Positions 32,046 to 39,468 of a stretch of 64,000 nt of DNA are shown here, piece by piece. Position numbers and translations under genes: made by a program. How positions within the stretch are numbered: position 1 is the stretch's first letter; the number at the start of each line of letters is the position of its first letter. The stretch covers positions 62,001-126,000 of the IMG/VR virus record IMGVR_UViG_3300021962_008382. One strand, 5' to 3'. This stretch comes from a virus. Under the pieces are notes generated by a model. That model was not told the DNA's origin, did no database searches, and saw only the letters and a program-made list of their open reading frames with translations.

Positions 32046-33250
32046 TAGTTAATCCTTAATGTGGTTACGCTTGAACCATCACTCTTAGTAAATGGTAGAT
32101 ATACATTAGCTAGAGATTGATTCAGAATAGTATCTGAAATCCTCAGTTGAATCGACTTATAAACGTTAGTATTATCATAAAATGGGAATACTTTATTAGT
32201 TGACCCAATAGTGACAGTATTTGTAACGTTGTTAGTTGTAACATCTAATAATCCGGCAGCAGCAATAGTTAATGTTGATTCACCGTTTGCATATAAACTA
32301 CTCTGACCGGTAACACTTATTGTGGTAAAAGAGTTTGATACTGTACCAGTGCCGGTTGCTGTAGAGGTAATCAAACCATTAGCATCGATATTTATGCCGG
32401 CTCCTTCAGTGAAGGCGTTTATGGCTCTTGCATTAGTAAAGTATAAATTACCCGATTCAGCTATATTAGCGGTAGTTAAGGTAACTGTACCGGTAAGACC
32501 GTTAACTGAAACGACATCTCCAGTTACTGTCGAAGATATTAACCCGTTAGAATCGATATTAATACCAGTACCTTCCGTGAAGGCATTAATTGCTCTGGTA
32601 TTAGTAAAATAAAGATTAGTTAATTCAGTAACGTTAGCAGTTGTTAGACTAGCTGTATTAGCTTTGGTAGCTAATGAATTAATAATACTTGTTGAAAAGC
32701 TAGCGTCATTTCCTAGAGCATTTGCCAGTTCGTTCAACGTATCTAGGGTCGCAGGGGCTGAATTAACAAGGTTTGCAATCTCATTACTTACATGCGATAC
32801 AGTTGCATATCCGATACTAACTACATTGGAATATACTCTAGCATTAGTAAAATACAGATTGCTTGATTCAGCTATATTAGCGGTAGTTAAGGTAACTGTA
32901 CCGGTAAGACCGTTAACGGAATCGACCGCGCCCCCGCCAGTTGCGGTAGAGTTAATTCTACCATTAGCATCAATAGTAATACTTTGACCGGCTGTTAGAG
33001 CTGCTACAACTCTAGCGTTAGTAAAGTATAAATTACCCGATTCGGCTATGTTAGCAGTTGTTAATACAGATATGTTACTGTTAAGGTTAGCAACATCTGT
33101 CTTTAAAGCTAAAGGAAATCCCCCTGCAGTTGACCCGTCATGAACAACTACAGTCTTTTTAGAAGTATCTACTGTAACTTCTGCTGCAGCACCAGTAAAT
33201 GTGCTGTGAGCAAGAGTATTACCTTTTCTTAATTGAAGTTGAATGGCCAA
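32045..33250 (-). CDS. Repeat-rich tail fibre protein with Mtd-type N-terminal domain
   Basis: A 401-residue fibre protein. Residues 1-50 (IQLQLRKGNTLAHS, VDTSKKTVVVHDGSTAGGFPLAL) match the small N-terminal domain seen in many phage fibre proteins, including the major tropism determinant type. Then come four or five copies of LTGTVTLTTANIAESGNLYFTNAR and TEGxGINIDxNGLI repeats. The C-terminal ~100 residues (ISVTGQSSLYANGESTLTIAAAG) are non-repeat and may be the tip. Its stop overlaps the next start by one base. Confidence 0.75.
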   Translation of the reverse strand: MAIQLQLRKGNTLAHSTFTGAAAEVTVDTSKKTVVVHDGSTAGGFPLALKTDVANLNSNISVLTTANIAESGNLYFTNARVVAALTAGQSITIDANGRINSTATGGGAVDSVNGLTGTVTLTTANIAESSNLYFTNARVYSNVVSIGYATVSHVSNEIANLVNSAPATLDTLNELANALGNDASFSTSIINSLATKANTASLTTANVTELTNLYFTNTRAINAFTEGTGINIDSNGLISSTVTGDVVSVNGLTGTVTLTTANIAESGNLYFTNARAINAFTEGAGINIDANGLITSTATGTGTVSNSFTTISVTGQSSLYANGESTLTIAAAGLLDVTTNNVTNTVTIGSTNKVFPFYDNTNVYKSIQLRISDTILNQSLANVYLPFTKSDGSSVTTLRIN

Positions 33251-33745
33251 TCAAAGATCCCCATAATCGACTGTAGCGCTACTAAACGGTTCATACACAA
33301 AACCATAATCAAAGGCTCCGCTTGAAGTAGCAATATCTACAGTTACCTGACTACCAACAGCCGAAGCTGTTATTCCTGTTCCAGTAAAGTTAATCGATGA
33401 TACTGAATTTGTTATGTAAGTGCCTTGATTAAGTACTGATAGGTTTGACTGAACCGCACTTACTTGTACTTTAGCTATACCATTAGCTCTATCAATAATA
33501 TCAAAACCCGATTCATTAAACTGTAAGATTCTTACATCGGAAACGGATTTTGAGACTGTATTGCTTGTATCAGCTAGTTGAATGGTAAGATTAGAACCAA
33601 CGACGATAACATTACCTGAACCGTCTTTGGTGTAGAGGATACGATCGACAAGGTTTACAACGGGTTCGCCGACTTGTACGTTAGCAGCGTCTGGTATTTT
33701 ACCCGACACTGATGATCGTTTTAATTGTATACTATTGCCAGCCAT
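33251..33745 (-). CDS. Short fibre/structural protein with Mtd-type N-terminal domain
   Basis: A 164-residue protein starting NSIQLKRSSVSGKIPDAANVQVGEPVVNLVDRILYTKDGSGNV, the same N-terminal domain type as at 32045-33250 and 34023-35969. The rest is beta-rich (GIAKVQVSAVQSNLSVLNQ, FTGTGITASAVGSQVTVDI) and ends in SSATVDYGDL. Small size suggests an adaptor or a short fibre segment. It abuts the next gene directly. Confidence 0.65.
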   Translation of the reverse strand: MAGNSIQLKRSSVSGKIPDAANVQVGEPVVNLVDRILYTKDGSGNVIVVGSNLTIQLADTSNTVSKSVSDVRILQFNESGFDIIDRANGIAKVQVSAVQSNLSVLNQGTYITNSVSSINFTGTGITASAVGSQVTVDIATSSGAFDYGFVYEPFSSATVDYGDL

Positions 33746-33776
33746 TGACGGCTTTTTCCTTTGCTATATAGCGAAT

Positions 33777-33796
33777 TCTAGACTATGTAGTCTAGA
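33777..33796. repeat. Perfect hairpin palindrome
   Basis: TCTAGACTA and TAGTCTAGA separated by two bases, immediately after the stop of the 60-residue coiled-coil gene. No T-run follows on the minus strand. A second short palindrome, GCTATATAGC, lies at 33763-33772. It may be an RNA-processing or 3'-end stabilising structure. Confidence 0.5.
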
Positions 33797-33979
33797 TTAA
33801 TATTCTGAAGGTTTTTCTTTTTTCTTCTGCTTATCAATCTGCTCGTTAAGTTTACTATTTATCTCTACTGCTAACTGCAATTGAGATTCTAAAACTATTA
33901 CCTGGGCTTGTAAATCATTTAATTTTTTATTAGTTTTTTCCATAACTAAATTCATAAATTTAGCGTTATCAATCTGCAT
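33797..33979 (-). CDS. Small coiled-coil protein
   Basis: A 60-residue helical protein with continuous heptads (FMNLVMEKTNKKLNDLQAQVIVLESQLQLAVEINSKLNEQI) and a basic tail. It sits between two fibre genes. A similar small coiled-coil gene lies at 41785-41991, next to the other end of the fibre region. Small trimeric coiled coils can act as fibre trimerisation or attachment elements, or as assembly helpers. Function is not established. Confidence 0.6.
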   Translation of the reverse strand: MQIDNAKFMNLVMEKTNKKLNDLQAQVIVLESQLQLAVEINSKLNEQIDKQKKKEKPSEY

Positions 33980-33990
33980 AAAACCTCATA

Positions 33991-34009
33991 AGGGGGGACA
34001 AGCCCCCCT
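33991..34009 (-). terminator. Hairpin, probable terminator after the large fibre gene
   Basis: A 7-bp GC-only stem (AGGGGGG with CCCCCCT) with a five-base loop, 14 bases after the stop of the 648-residue fibre gene. A T-rich stretch follows on the minus strand only after several bases (GGTTTTATG), so termination may be partial. Confidence 0.55.
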
Positions 34010-34022
34010 ATTTCAAAATTAA

Positions 34023-35969
34023 TTAATATGTACCACCATCAATACCCCCAAACACCGGAACACCAGAAGCATTTAGCTGAAGAACTTGATACGCTGTACC
34101 GGTAACAAGACCTACTGCTGATGTACCTTGACCATACAGGATAGCATTTGTTGTTAAAGTACCTCTTCCTGTACCACCATCACCCACTGTAATATTGGCT
34201 GACAGACCAGATACGGTTCCTCCGGTTAAATTTGCTACCAGGGTAGCGATAGAATAACCATTACCAGAAATATTTACGGTAGTAGTTAGGTTACCACTAC
34301 CTTGCAGACCTTGGAATAATCTGAAATTACCATCAGATGCATCTCGGAATAAACCAGCGTGCTCGTGTTCACCCCCATCAGTGTTGTAGCTGCCGTAGAA
34401 ACCAATATCAACAACATCAGAAGATGTATTGTTATTAGCAAGCTGAATTAAAGAGTCATTAATAATTAAATTATCAGCACTATGAGTAATTACATTACCG
34501 GTAACATTTAAGTTGCCGAGAACGTTTAAGTCTCTCGTTATAGTTACATCATCTGGTAAACCGACCGTGATAGAACCGTTTGCTGCAGATACAGTAATTT
34601 CATTTGTTGTACCAGCTAAACTTGTTACCCCGGTATTAACAATCGTAAAGGCGTTGCTTGCAACGCTTGTACCAATACCTGTACCACCTTTAATGGCAAG
34701 TGTCTCAGATGCAAGTGATAACGTATCAGAACCTGAATCACCTACTAGGCTTAGATCGGTTGAGATAGATACGTTAGCAGCTGATGTTAAGCGACCCTGG
34801 GCATCAACTACAAAGGTTGGGATCTGGGTAGTACCACCGTACGAACCGGCTGTTACTGCTGTGCTTGCCAGACTAATAGTTGGTGTGGCACCTTCAGTTC
34901 CGAAGTTAGAGCCTGTTAAGCCAGTGCCTGGTACAACGTTAGCAAGATAATTACCGGTAGTATCTGTACCAAGTCGAACAGAATTTTCTTGAATCGATGC
35001 AGAGAATGAACCACCATCAGCAGTTGAAATGGTAAATGTATTACCAGATGCTGAGAAGTTAGTTACACCTGCTACAGCTACGTTAGCTGCAGATGTAATT
35101 CTACCATATTGATCAACGGTTATTACAGGAATCTTCGATGCGCTGCCGTATGTGTTAGCAACTACACCGGATGTTTCGAGAGCAACGGTAATAGTATTAT
35201 CAGTTAGAGAAGTATCGATACCTGCACCACCAGATACTCTAAATACATCCCCGTTGTTAATGGTATCACCAGCGCCAGAATCAGCTGCTAATGTAAATGA
35301 TACGGAAACACTTGTATTGGTAGCAGATGTTATTCTGCCTTGAGCATCAACCACCAATGTTGGGATTTGAGTTGCACCACCGTAATGACCAGCAGAAACA
35401 CCAGTGTTAGTTAGAGCAACAGTTGGTGTAGCTGTCTCACCGCCTTGGCCAGTTACGGTAATACCTGTACCAGCTAAGACGTTAGAAACATAATCACCGG
35501 TAGTGTCTGTACCTAATGCAACAGAGTTAGATTTAACGTTTGCATTGATAGTAACATCACCCGTACCATCAAAATAGACATTACCTTCTAAGTCACCTGC
35601 AAGGGTAATGTTTCTAGCAGTCTGTAGTTTGGCTGCTGAATTAGCAACCCCGTCAATTACACCCTGTACGTTACCTACAAAAGTTGCAGCTGTAATAACG
35701 TTTGCGCTAAAACTACCTAGGCTGTCTCTTAACACCAGGCTGTTTGCTGATGTACTGCTAGATGCATTATCAATCTTGTCGGTATAATACTTACCACCAA
35801 GAGTGTGTATTACAGGGCTGCTACCCGAGTCTAATACTTCAATATAAAGTTTGGCGTTTGCACCATTATTACTTTGATCATACGAGTAAGCTAATTCACC
35901 TTCTTCCAATACTGAAGTAGAAGGCGCTGCAATATTAGCAGAACGTTTTATCTGAATTAATGTTGACAT
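34023..35969 (-). CDS. Large tail fibre protein with Mtd-type N-terminal domain
   Basis: A 648-residue fibre protein. The N-terminal domain (LIQIKRSANIAAPSTSVLEEGELAYSYDQS, AKLYIEV) is followed by at least three long repeats of about 90-100 residues centred on VSAGHYGGATQIPTLVVDAQGRITSATN and DSGAGDTINNGD-type blocks. The C-terminal part (NLNVTGNVITHSADNLIINDSLIQLANNN, VDIGFYGSY, GLFRDASDGNFRLFQGL) is a fibre segment common in cyanophage-like genomes. It ends GGIDGGTY, nearly the same as the ADGGTY end of the next upstream gene. A GAGAGAG ribosome site precedes the ATG. Confidence 0.78.
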   Translation of the reverse strand: MSTLIQIKRSANIAAPSTSVLEEGELAYSYDQSNNGANAKLYIEVLDSGSSPVIHTLGGKYYTDKIDNASSSTSANSLVLRDSLGSFSANVITAATFVGNVQGVIDGVANSAAKLQTARNITLAGDLEGNVYFDGTGDVTINANVKSNSVALGTDTTGDYVSNVLAGTGITVTGQGGETATPTVALTNTGVSAGHYGGATQIPTLVVDAQGRITSATNTSVSVSFTLAADSGAGDTINNGDVFRVSGGAGIDTSLTDNTITVALETSGVVANTYGSASKIPVITVDQYGRITSAANVAVAGVTNFSASGNTFTISTADGGSFSASIQENSVRLGTDTTGNYLANVVPGTGLTGSNFGTEGATPTISLASTAVTAGSYGGTTQIPTFVVDAQGRLTSAANVSISTDLSLVGDSGSDTLSLASETLAIKGGTGIGTSVASNAFTIVNTGVTSLAGTTNEITVSAANGSITVGLPDDVTITRDLNVLGNLNVTGNVITHSADNLIINDSLIQLANNNTSSDVVDIGFYGSYNTDGGEHEHAGLFRDASDGNFRLFQGLQGSGNLTTTVNISGNGYSIATLVANLTGGTVSGLSANITVGDGGTGRGTLTTNAILYGQGTSAVGLVTGTAYQVLQLNASGVPVFGGIDGGTY

Positions 35970-35985
35970 TTATTACTCTCTCTCT

Positions 35986-36210
35986 TTAGTATGTGCCGCC
36001 GTCAGCAATTAGCTGCTTAGTCTTAAATTTTTTAGCCTCTTCATCATATGTTAAAATATAACCGTCTTCTAGTAAAGAAGTATCTACGTCTGTAAGACTC
36101 GTAAGAGTTATATCTCCAGCGCGTCTCACTACAATTGAGCTTGTGGAGCTTGTTCCTTGAACCACGGAAACCGGGTTTCTAGTACCTTGTATAACTCTTA
36201 CGGCAGTCAT
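35986..36210 (-). CDS. Small fibre-associated protein
   Basis: A 74-residue protein (RVIQGTRNPVSVVQGTSSTSSIVVRRAGD, LTDVDTSLLEDGYILTYDEEAKKFK) ending in ADGGTY. The LTDVDTS...DGYILTYD block is common in fibre proteins, where it precedes a repeat shaft. The shared DGGTY end with the downstream large fibre suggests a common docking or assembly signal. It overlaps the previous gene by four bases. Confidence 0.6.
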   Translation of the reverse strand: MTAVRVIQGTRNPVSVVQGTSSTSSIVVRRAGDITLTSLTDVDTSLLEDGYILTYDEEAKKFKTKQLIADGGTY

Positions 36211-36536
36211 TTGGTTACCTCGGGATAGACTGTTATTATTCCTTCTACAACTCTTTCAACGTAGTTGGTGGTTACAATTTCTACGTCATAGACATATCTA
36301 CCAGCTTTCAAAGCAGACGTCTGTGTATCGGTTAATGAAAGGTCTATCTCACCTTCGGTCGGATTATCAATAGTAACGGTAAAAGCTGTATTAGTATTTG
36401 TGTAGTATGACCTCTTCAATTGAGCTCGACCAGTAAAACCTGTAAGATTTTTAGCGGTACCAGTATCATCAACTACCGAAATGGTAGCATTAAATGTTGT
36501 ACCTTGGTCGATTGTAAGATTAGAAATAGAAGCCAT
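36207..36536 (-). CDS. Ig-like/BppU-N-type small structural protein
   Basis: A 109-residue all-beta protein: ISNLTIDQGTTFNATISVVDDTGTAKNLTGFTGRAQLKRS, then YVYDVEIVTTNYVERVVEGIITVYPEVT. This is the pattern of the N-terminal baseplate-attachment domain seen in phage BppU-like proteins and in small proteins of marine T4-like phages. A role as an adaptor between baseplate and fibre is likely but inferred. It is the first gene of a fibre operon with an exact late promoter. Confidence 0.65.
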   Translation of the reverse strand: MASISNLTIDQGTTFNATISVVDDTGTAKNLTGFTGRAQLKRSYYTNTNTAFTVTIDNPTEGEIDLSLTDTQTSALKAGRYVYDVEIVTTNYVERVVEGIITVYPEVTK

Positions 36537-36553
36537 ATTAACCCTCGTACCAT

Positions 36554-36561
36554 TATTTATA
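36554..36561 (-). promoter_or_regulatory. Late promoter of the fibre operon (TATAAATA)
   Basis: Exact TATAAATA on the minus strand 17 bases upstream of the ATG at 36536. It heads the run of fibre genes that continues into the RCC1 array, with no other exact match until the end of that array. Confidence 0.75.
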
Positions 36562-36586
36562 TTTTTAGAATTTGGATTAAGTAAAT

Positions 36587-36625
36587 TTCTAAGTTACAAC
36601 CCAAATATAGTTGTAACTAATAGAA
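36587..36625. repeat. Hairpin in the largest intergenic gap
   Basis: AGTTACAAC pairs with GTTGTAACT around a nine-base loop; TTCTA/TAGAA extends the stem after a small bulge. It lies in the 167-base gap 36537-36703, upstream of the fibre late promoter and downstream of gene 36704-37438. No clear T-run follows, so it may be a weak terminator or an RNA-stability element. Confidence 0.45.
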
Positions 36626-36703
36626 TTCTTATAAAATATAATATATTGGAAACAAAGAACTTCTAGAAAAGTATAGTTAATCAGACTATCTTTTTACAGC
36701 ATA

Positions 36704-37438
36704 TTACGGTTCTTTTCGATTTAACTTGAATATCTTTTTTACTGCATATAATTTTCGATAGAACTGCGGTGTGTCTCCATATGCTTCATTTTTTGTATAG
36801 TCAACTTGAGCGTCTGTACCGGGCCCGTATCCGGCAACAATATCTTTACCGTAGAAAGGTATAATATGCAGTAATGGTTCGCCTGCTTTAATATGAACAT
36901 TGCATTTTCGTTTTGGCGAACATATAAAGTTCGTTACTGAGAATTTTTCATAATCAACAGAACCACTCCAAAGATGTAAATCATCTAGCCAGGTAGCATG
37001 ATATAGCGGGGGTAAACATAATGCAGAAATATTTTTCGAAGTACGTATATACCATGGGCACTCAAACTTTATAACCGTTAGTGGAACCCCATCCTCAGGT
37101 GTAAAGAACCCATCAACAATAGAAGCATCCATGTTTATAGGCGGTCTAAAGCCTCTATCCCCCCTGATTGCTGAACCTATTTCACCAATAACACCTGCTT
37201 TATTTGCAAAAATTTTCATGTCAACCCAAGCTGGTATTATATAACCTAATCGACTATAGTCGATAATGCCAGGGCAATGAGGGAACTTAAACACACCGTA
37301 TTTTTCTATTTGATTCGCTTTAGATTTAGGGGTAACATCCTGTGCTCGTTGTACGGGTAACCGATGATATGTCTGTCTCGATACATCAATAAACTCAAAT
37401 TCAGGTGTTTTTTTCTTCAAAAAATTAAATAATTTCAC
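36704..37438 (-). CDS. Protein of unknown function, paralogue of the adjacent gene
   Basis: A 244-residue protein with a basic N-terminal stretch (KLFNFLKKKTPEFEF) and several short motifs: FKFPHCPGIIDYSRLGYIIPAWVDMKI, IKFECPWYIRTSKNISALCLPPLYH and AGEPLLHIIPF. The next gene upstream has the same arrangement (HPEFEG, GFVIPLQADVGI, KTAPGWSTLFLPII, AGTPIVVAIPI), so the two are diverged paralogues. The Trp/Pro-rich pattern resembles DUF6065-like proteins seen in marine phages, but this is from memory and weak. Neighbouring sulfotransferase and oxygenase suggest a role in modification or surface binding. Confidence 0.6.
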   Translation of the reverse strand: MKLFNFLKKKTPEFEFIDVSRQTYHRLPVQRAQDVTPKSKANQIEKYGVFKFPHCPGIIDYSRLGYIIPAWVDMKIFANKAGVIGEIGSAIRGDRGFRPPINMDASIVDGFFTPEDGVPLTVIKFECPWYIRTSKNISALCLPPLYHATWLDDLHLWSGSVDYEKFSVTNFICSPKRKCNVHIKAGEPLLHIIPFYGKDIVAGYGPGTDAQVDYTKNEAYGDTPQFYRKLYAVKKIFKLNRKEP

Positions 37439-38166
37439 TTGCGAGATTCTCTCAGTTCATTTGTATAAACCCCGTGTCTCGTACTTTGAGCTATTCGTAT
37501 ACGCTCTATCTCTCGGAATTCTTTTTTACTCATACTACGAATAATAGGTTCTTTAGATATTTTATAAATTTCTCGATGAATTGGTATAGCTACCACTATA
37601 GGTGTACCAGCATTAAGAACACCGTCAAAGTTAGCAGTGTGCCAAATTGCTGGGAAGTTGACTTCTTTTACATATGTATCTGTGTCTACTAAACCAGCTA
37701 GACATGTGAAGTGAGCTTGCTCTACGTCATTAATAATGGGCAGAAATAACGTCGACCACCCGGGCGCGGTCTTTACTACCCACCAGTTAAGAAATTTAAT
37801 TGGTGGTGCCGGGTACCCGGGCGCAGCAGAGCCTCCAATCTGATCAACATTATGAAACTCTACTGACTTGACGGTCGGTCCGTTTTTAGCTTCAATAATA
37901 GCACAAGTAGAGCTAGATCGTATACCAACATCAGCTTGTAACGGAATAACAAAACCGATTGACATTGCGTCAAGTAGCGGCATGCATTTTTTTGCAGTTA
38001 ACCCAGGTCGTCCAATACTATCGATACTATCTGGTAACGTAGGTTTTATCCTCTTAAACCAATCTGGAATGCACTTCGCAGCTGGCTTAGGAGGAAGTAA
38101 TGATCCTTCAAATTCTGGGTGACACGTAAACTCGATTATAGGGGATTTGCGCCATAAATTAAACAA
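37435..38166 (-). CDS. Protein of unknown function, paralogue of 36704-37438
   Basis: A 243-residue protein starting IIEFTCHPEFEGSLLPPKPAAKCIPDWFKRIKP, where the Pro-rich strand and PDWF are typical of a small family found with bacterial and phage glycan genes. It has the same middle and end pattern as its neighbour (LSL-type strand, KTAPGWSTLFLP, FPAIWH, GTPIVVAIP). It overlaps genes on both sides by four to eight bases. No catalytic motif is identifiable. Confidence 0.6.
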   Translation of the reverse strand: MFNLWRKSPIIEFTCHPEFEGSLLPPKPAAKCIPDWFKRIKPTLPDSIDSIGRPGLTAKKCMPLLDAMSIGFVIPLQADVGIRSSSTCAIIEAKNGPTVKSVEFHNVDQIGGSAAPGYPAPPIKFLNWWVVKTAPGWSTLFLPIINDVEQAHFTCLAGLVDTDTYVKEVNFPAIWHTANFDGVLNAGTPIVVAIPIHREIYKISKEPIIRSMSKKEFREIERIRIAQSTRHGVYTNELRESRK

Positions 38167-38860
38167 AAGACCTCTCCACGAAGGTTATACCTTTCTTTTC
38201 AAAAAAATCATAATCAGCTTTGTAGAACGCTTTAATTCGAGCCGCCTGTTCTGTAGTTACAGTATCATAATAGTCTGCTGCATCAGTGCTGTTCTGTCTA
38301 CCTGCAGAATTATAAGACGGTAAATCTAACAGCGGGACTAATTTGTTATATTCAGCTTCATAATCATGGTAATTAAGTAATACTGTATTATCATTGATAT
38401 ATTCAGTTTGTAGCGAAAGAAGATCTACAGTTGTAAAAAACGCTCTAGATTCTAGAGCAGTTAGATATTCATCTAGAGTAACATTATTTAGTGTGGGTTT
38501 TTCATCGATATTAAATTTCTTTCCCCAAATTAAATGAAATAGCGCAGCGCCTCTTGAATATACTTCAAAGCTTAGTTTAGGGTCGGTACGAGCTTTTTCC
38601 CATTGCGAAATAGAATATCGCCAACCAGATACAAGTCTTTCTATAGGGTCTCTGTAGAATGCGTAGTGGGTTAGTTTACTATAATCTATTTCTGAAAAAA
38701 ACTCTCCCATAACACGCTGTAGCTGATCTTTCTTAATATGTGTCCAGACGCTAGCGTATTTAGATCGACCGTGTTTCGCCTGATATGCTAGCCGAACAGT
38801 AGTAGATCCTGTTTTAGGGATTTCTAAAAATAAACAACCTGTTGATTCGTTAATTATCAT
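38159..38860 (-). CDS. Sulfotransferase, Sulfotransfer_2-like
   Basis: A 233-residue sulfotransferase. The 5'-phosphosulfate loop is IPKTGSTT at residues 14-21 and the 3'-phosphate segment is FYRDPIERLVSGW at 68-80, both in the exact spacing used by carbohydrate sulfotransferases of the HNK-1/chondroitin and heparan-2-O type. It differs from the sulfotransferase at 19850-20620, so two independent acquisitions are likely. It overlaps the upstream hydroxylase-like gene by one base, implying co-expression. The acceptor may be a hydroxylated or glycosylated fibre, or host polysaccharide. Confidence 0.87.
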   Translation of the reverse strand: MIINESTGCLFLEIPKTGSTTVRLAYQAKHGRSKYASVWTHIKKDQLQRVMGEFFSEIDYSKLTHYAFYRDPIERLVSGWRYSISQWEKARTDPKLSFEVYSRGAALFHLIWGKKFNIDEKPTLNNVTLDEYLTALESRAFFTTVDLLSLQTEYINDNTVLLNYHDYEAEYNKLVPLLDLPSYNSAGRQNSTDAADYYDTVTTEQAARIKAFYKADYDFFEKKGITFVERSFV

Positions 38861-39447
38861 TAAGCTATCCTCTCTCCTAATGCCCAGCTAACCAGTGTAA
38901 CCCGCTTTCCTGATGTAACAGGTCTTACACGGTGTGGCATGAACGATGAAAAAAATACACAGTCCCCTCGTTTAGGCTTAAGGACTCTTGGGGCTTCTAT
39001 ATTACCTGTTGTAACTATTTCGAGCTCACCACCTTCGTATTCTTCTGGATCGCTTAAAAATAATACACTGGATATCTTACGTTGATACTTTTCCCACCCA
39101 AATGCAGCATCCCAATGCCAAGAATAGTGTTGATCAGGGTTGTATATAGTATACTGAAAACTATCAAAACCCTCAATATCTAACATAAAATGATCATGAT
39201 TTACTTTTGCAAGGATTATCCCATGAAGATAAAAAAGCCATTCAGAGTTATTATCACGATGTATCCAGGTAATATCGGAATTGCGAATTTTCGGGTCAGC
39301 ATCAGTAGCTTGATTGCCAACCCCCCCTTTACGAAACTCTTGCAACTCTGCAAGAAATTTAATTTTATCTAACTCTTCTGCTGTATAGCCGTTTTCCCAT
39401 ACTGCAAAACACTCAAATCCCCCGCGGTATTTAGGTATCTGATACAT
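38860..39447 (-). CDS. 2-oxoglutarate/Fe(II) oxygenase, prolyl 4-hydroxylase (PKHD)-like
   Basis: A 195-residue double-stranded beta-helix oxygenase. The iron ligands are visible as HWD (His111, Asp113) and PHR (His172); Arg182 in GKRVTLVSW would bind 2-oxoglutarate. SSVLFLSDPEEYEGGELEI and KPKRGDCVFFSSFMPHRVRPV are classic PKHD/P4H segments. Family members hydroxylate proline or related residues in peptides. The gene lies 21 bases downstream of one encoding a Pro/Gly/Asn repeat protein, an obvious candidate substrate, and overlaps the sulfotransferase that follows. Similar oxygenases are common in marine T4-like phages, with mostly unknown targets. Confidence 0.88.
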   Translation of the reverse strand: MYQIPKYRGGFECFAVWENGYTAEELDKIKFLAELQEFRKGGVGNQATDADPKIRNSDITWIHRDNNSEWLFYLHGIILAKVNHDHFMLDIEGFDSFQYTIYNPDQHYSWHWDAAFGWEKYQRKISSVLFLSDPEEYEGGELEIVTTGNIEAPRVLKPKRGDCVFFSSFMPHRVRPVTSGKRVTLVSWALGERIA

Positions 39448-39468
39448 TATCTAATTCACCTCATGTTG

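Noticed and set aside
22554-36536. Diversity-generating retroelement driving fibre variation
   Set aside because: No reverse transcriptase, template repeat or adenine-biased variable repeat is visible in the window. Variation by recombination between paralogues fits better.
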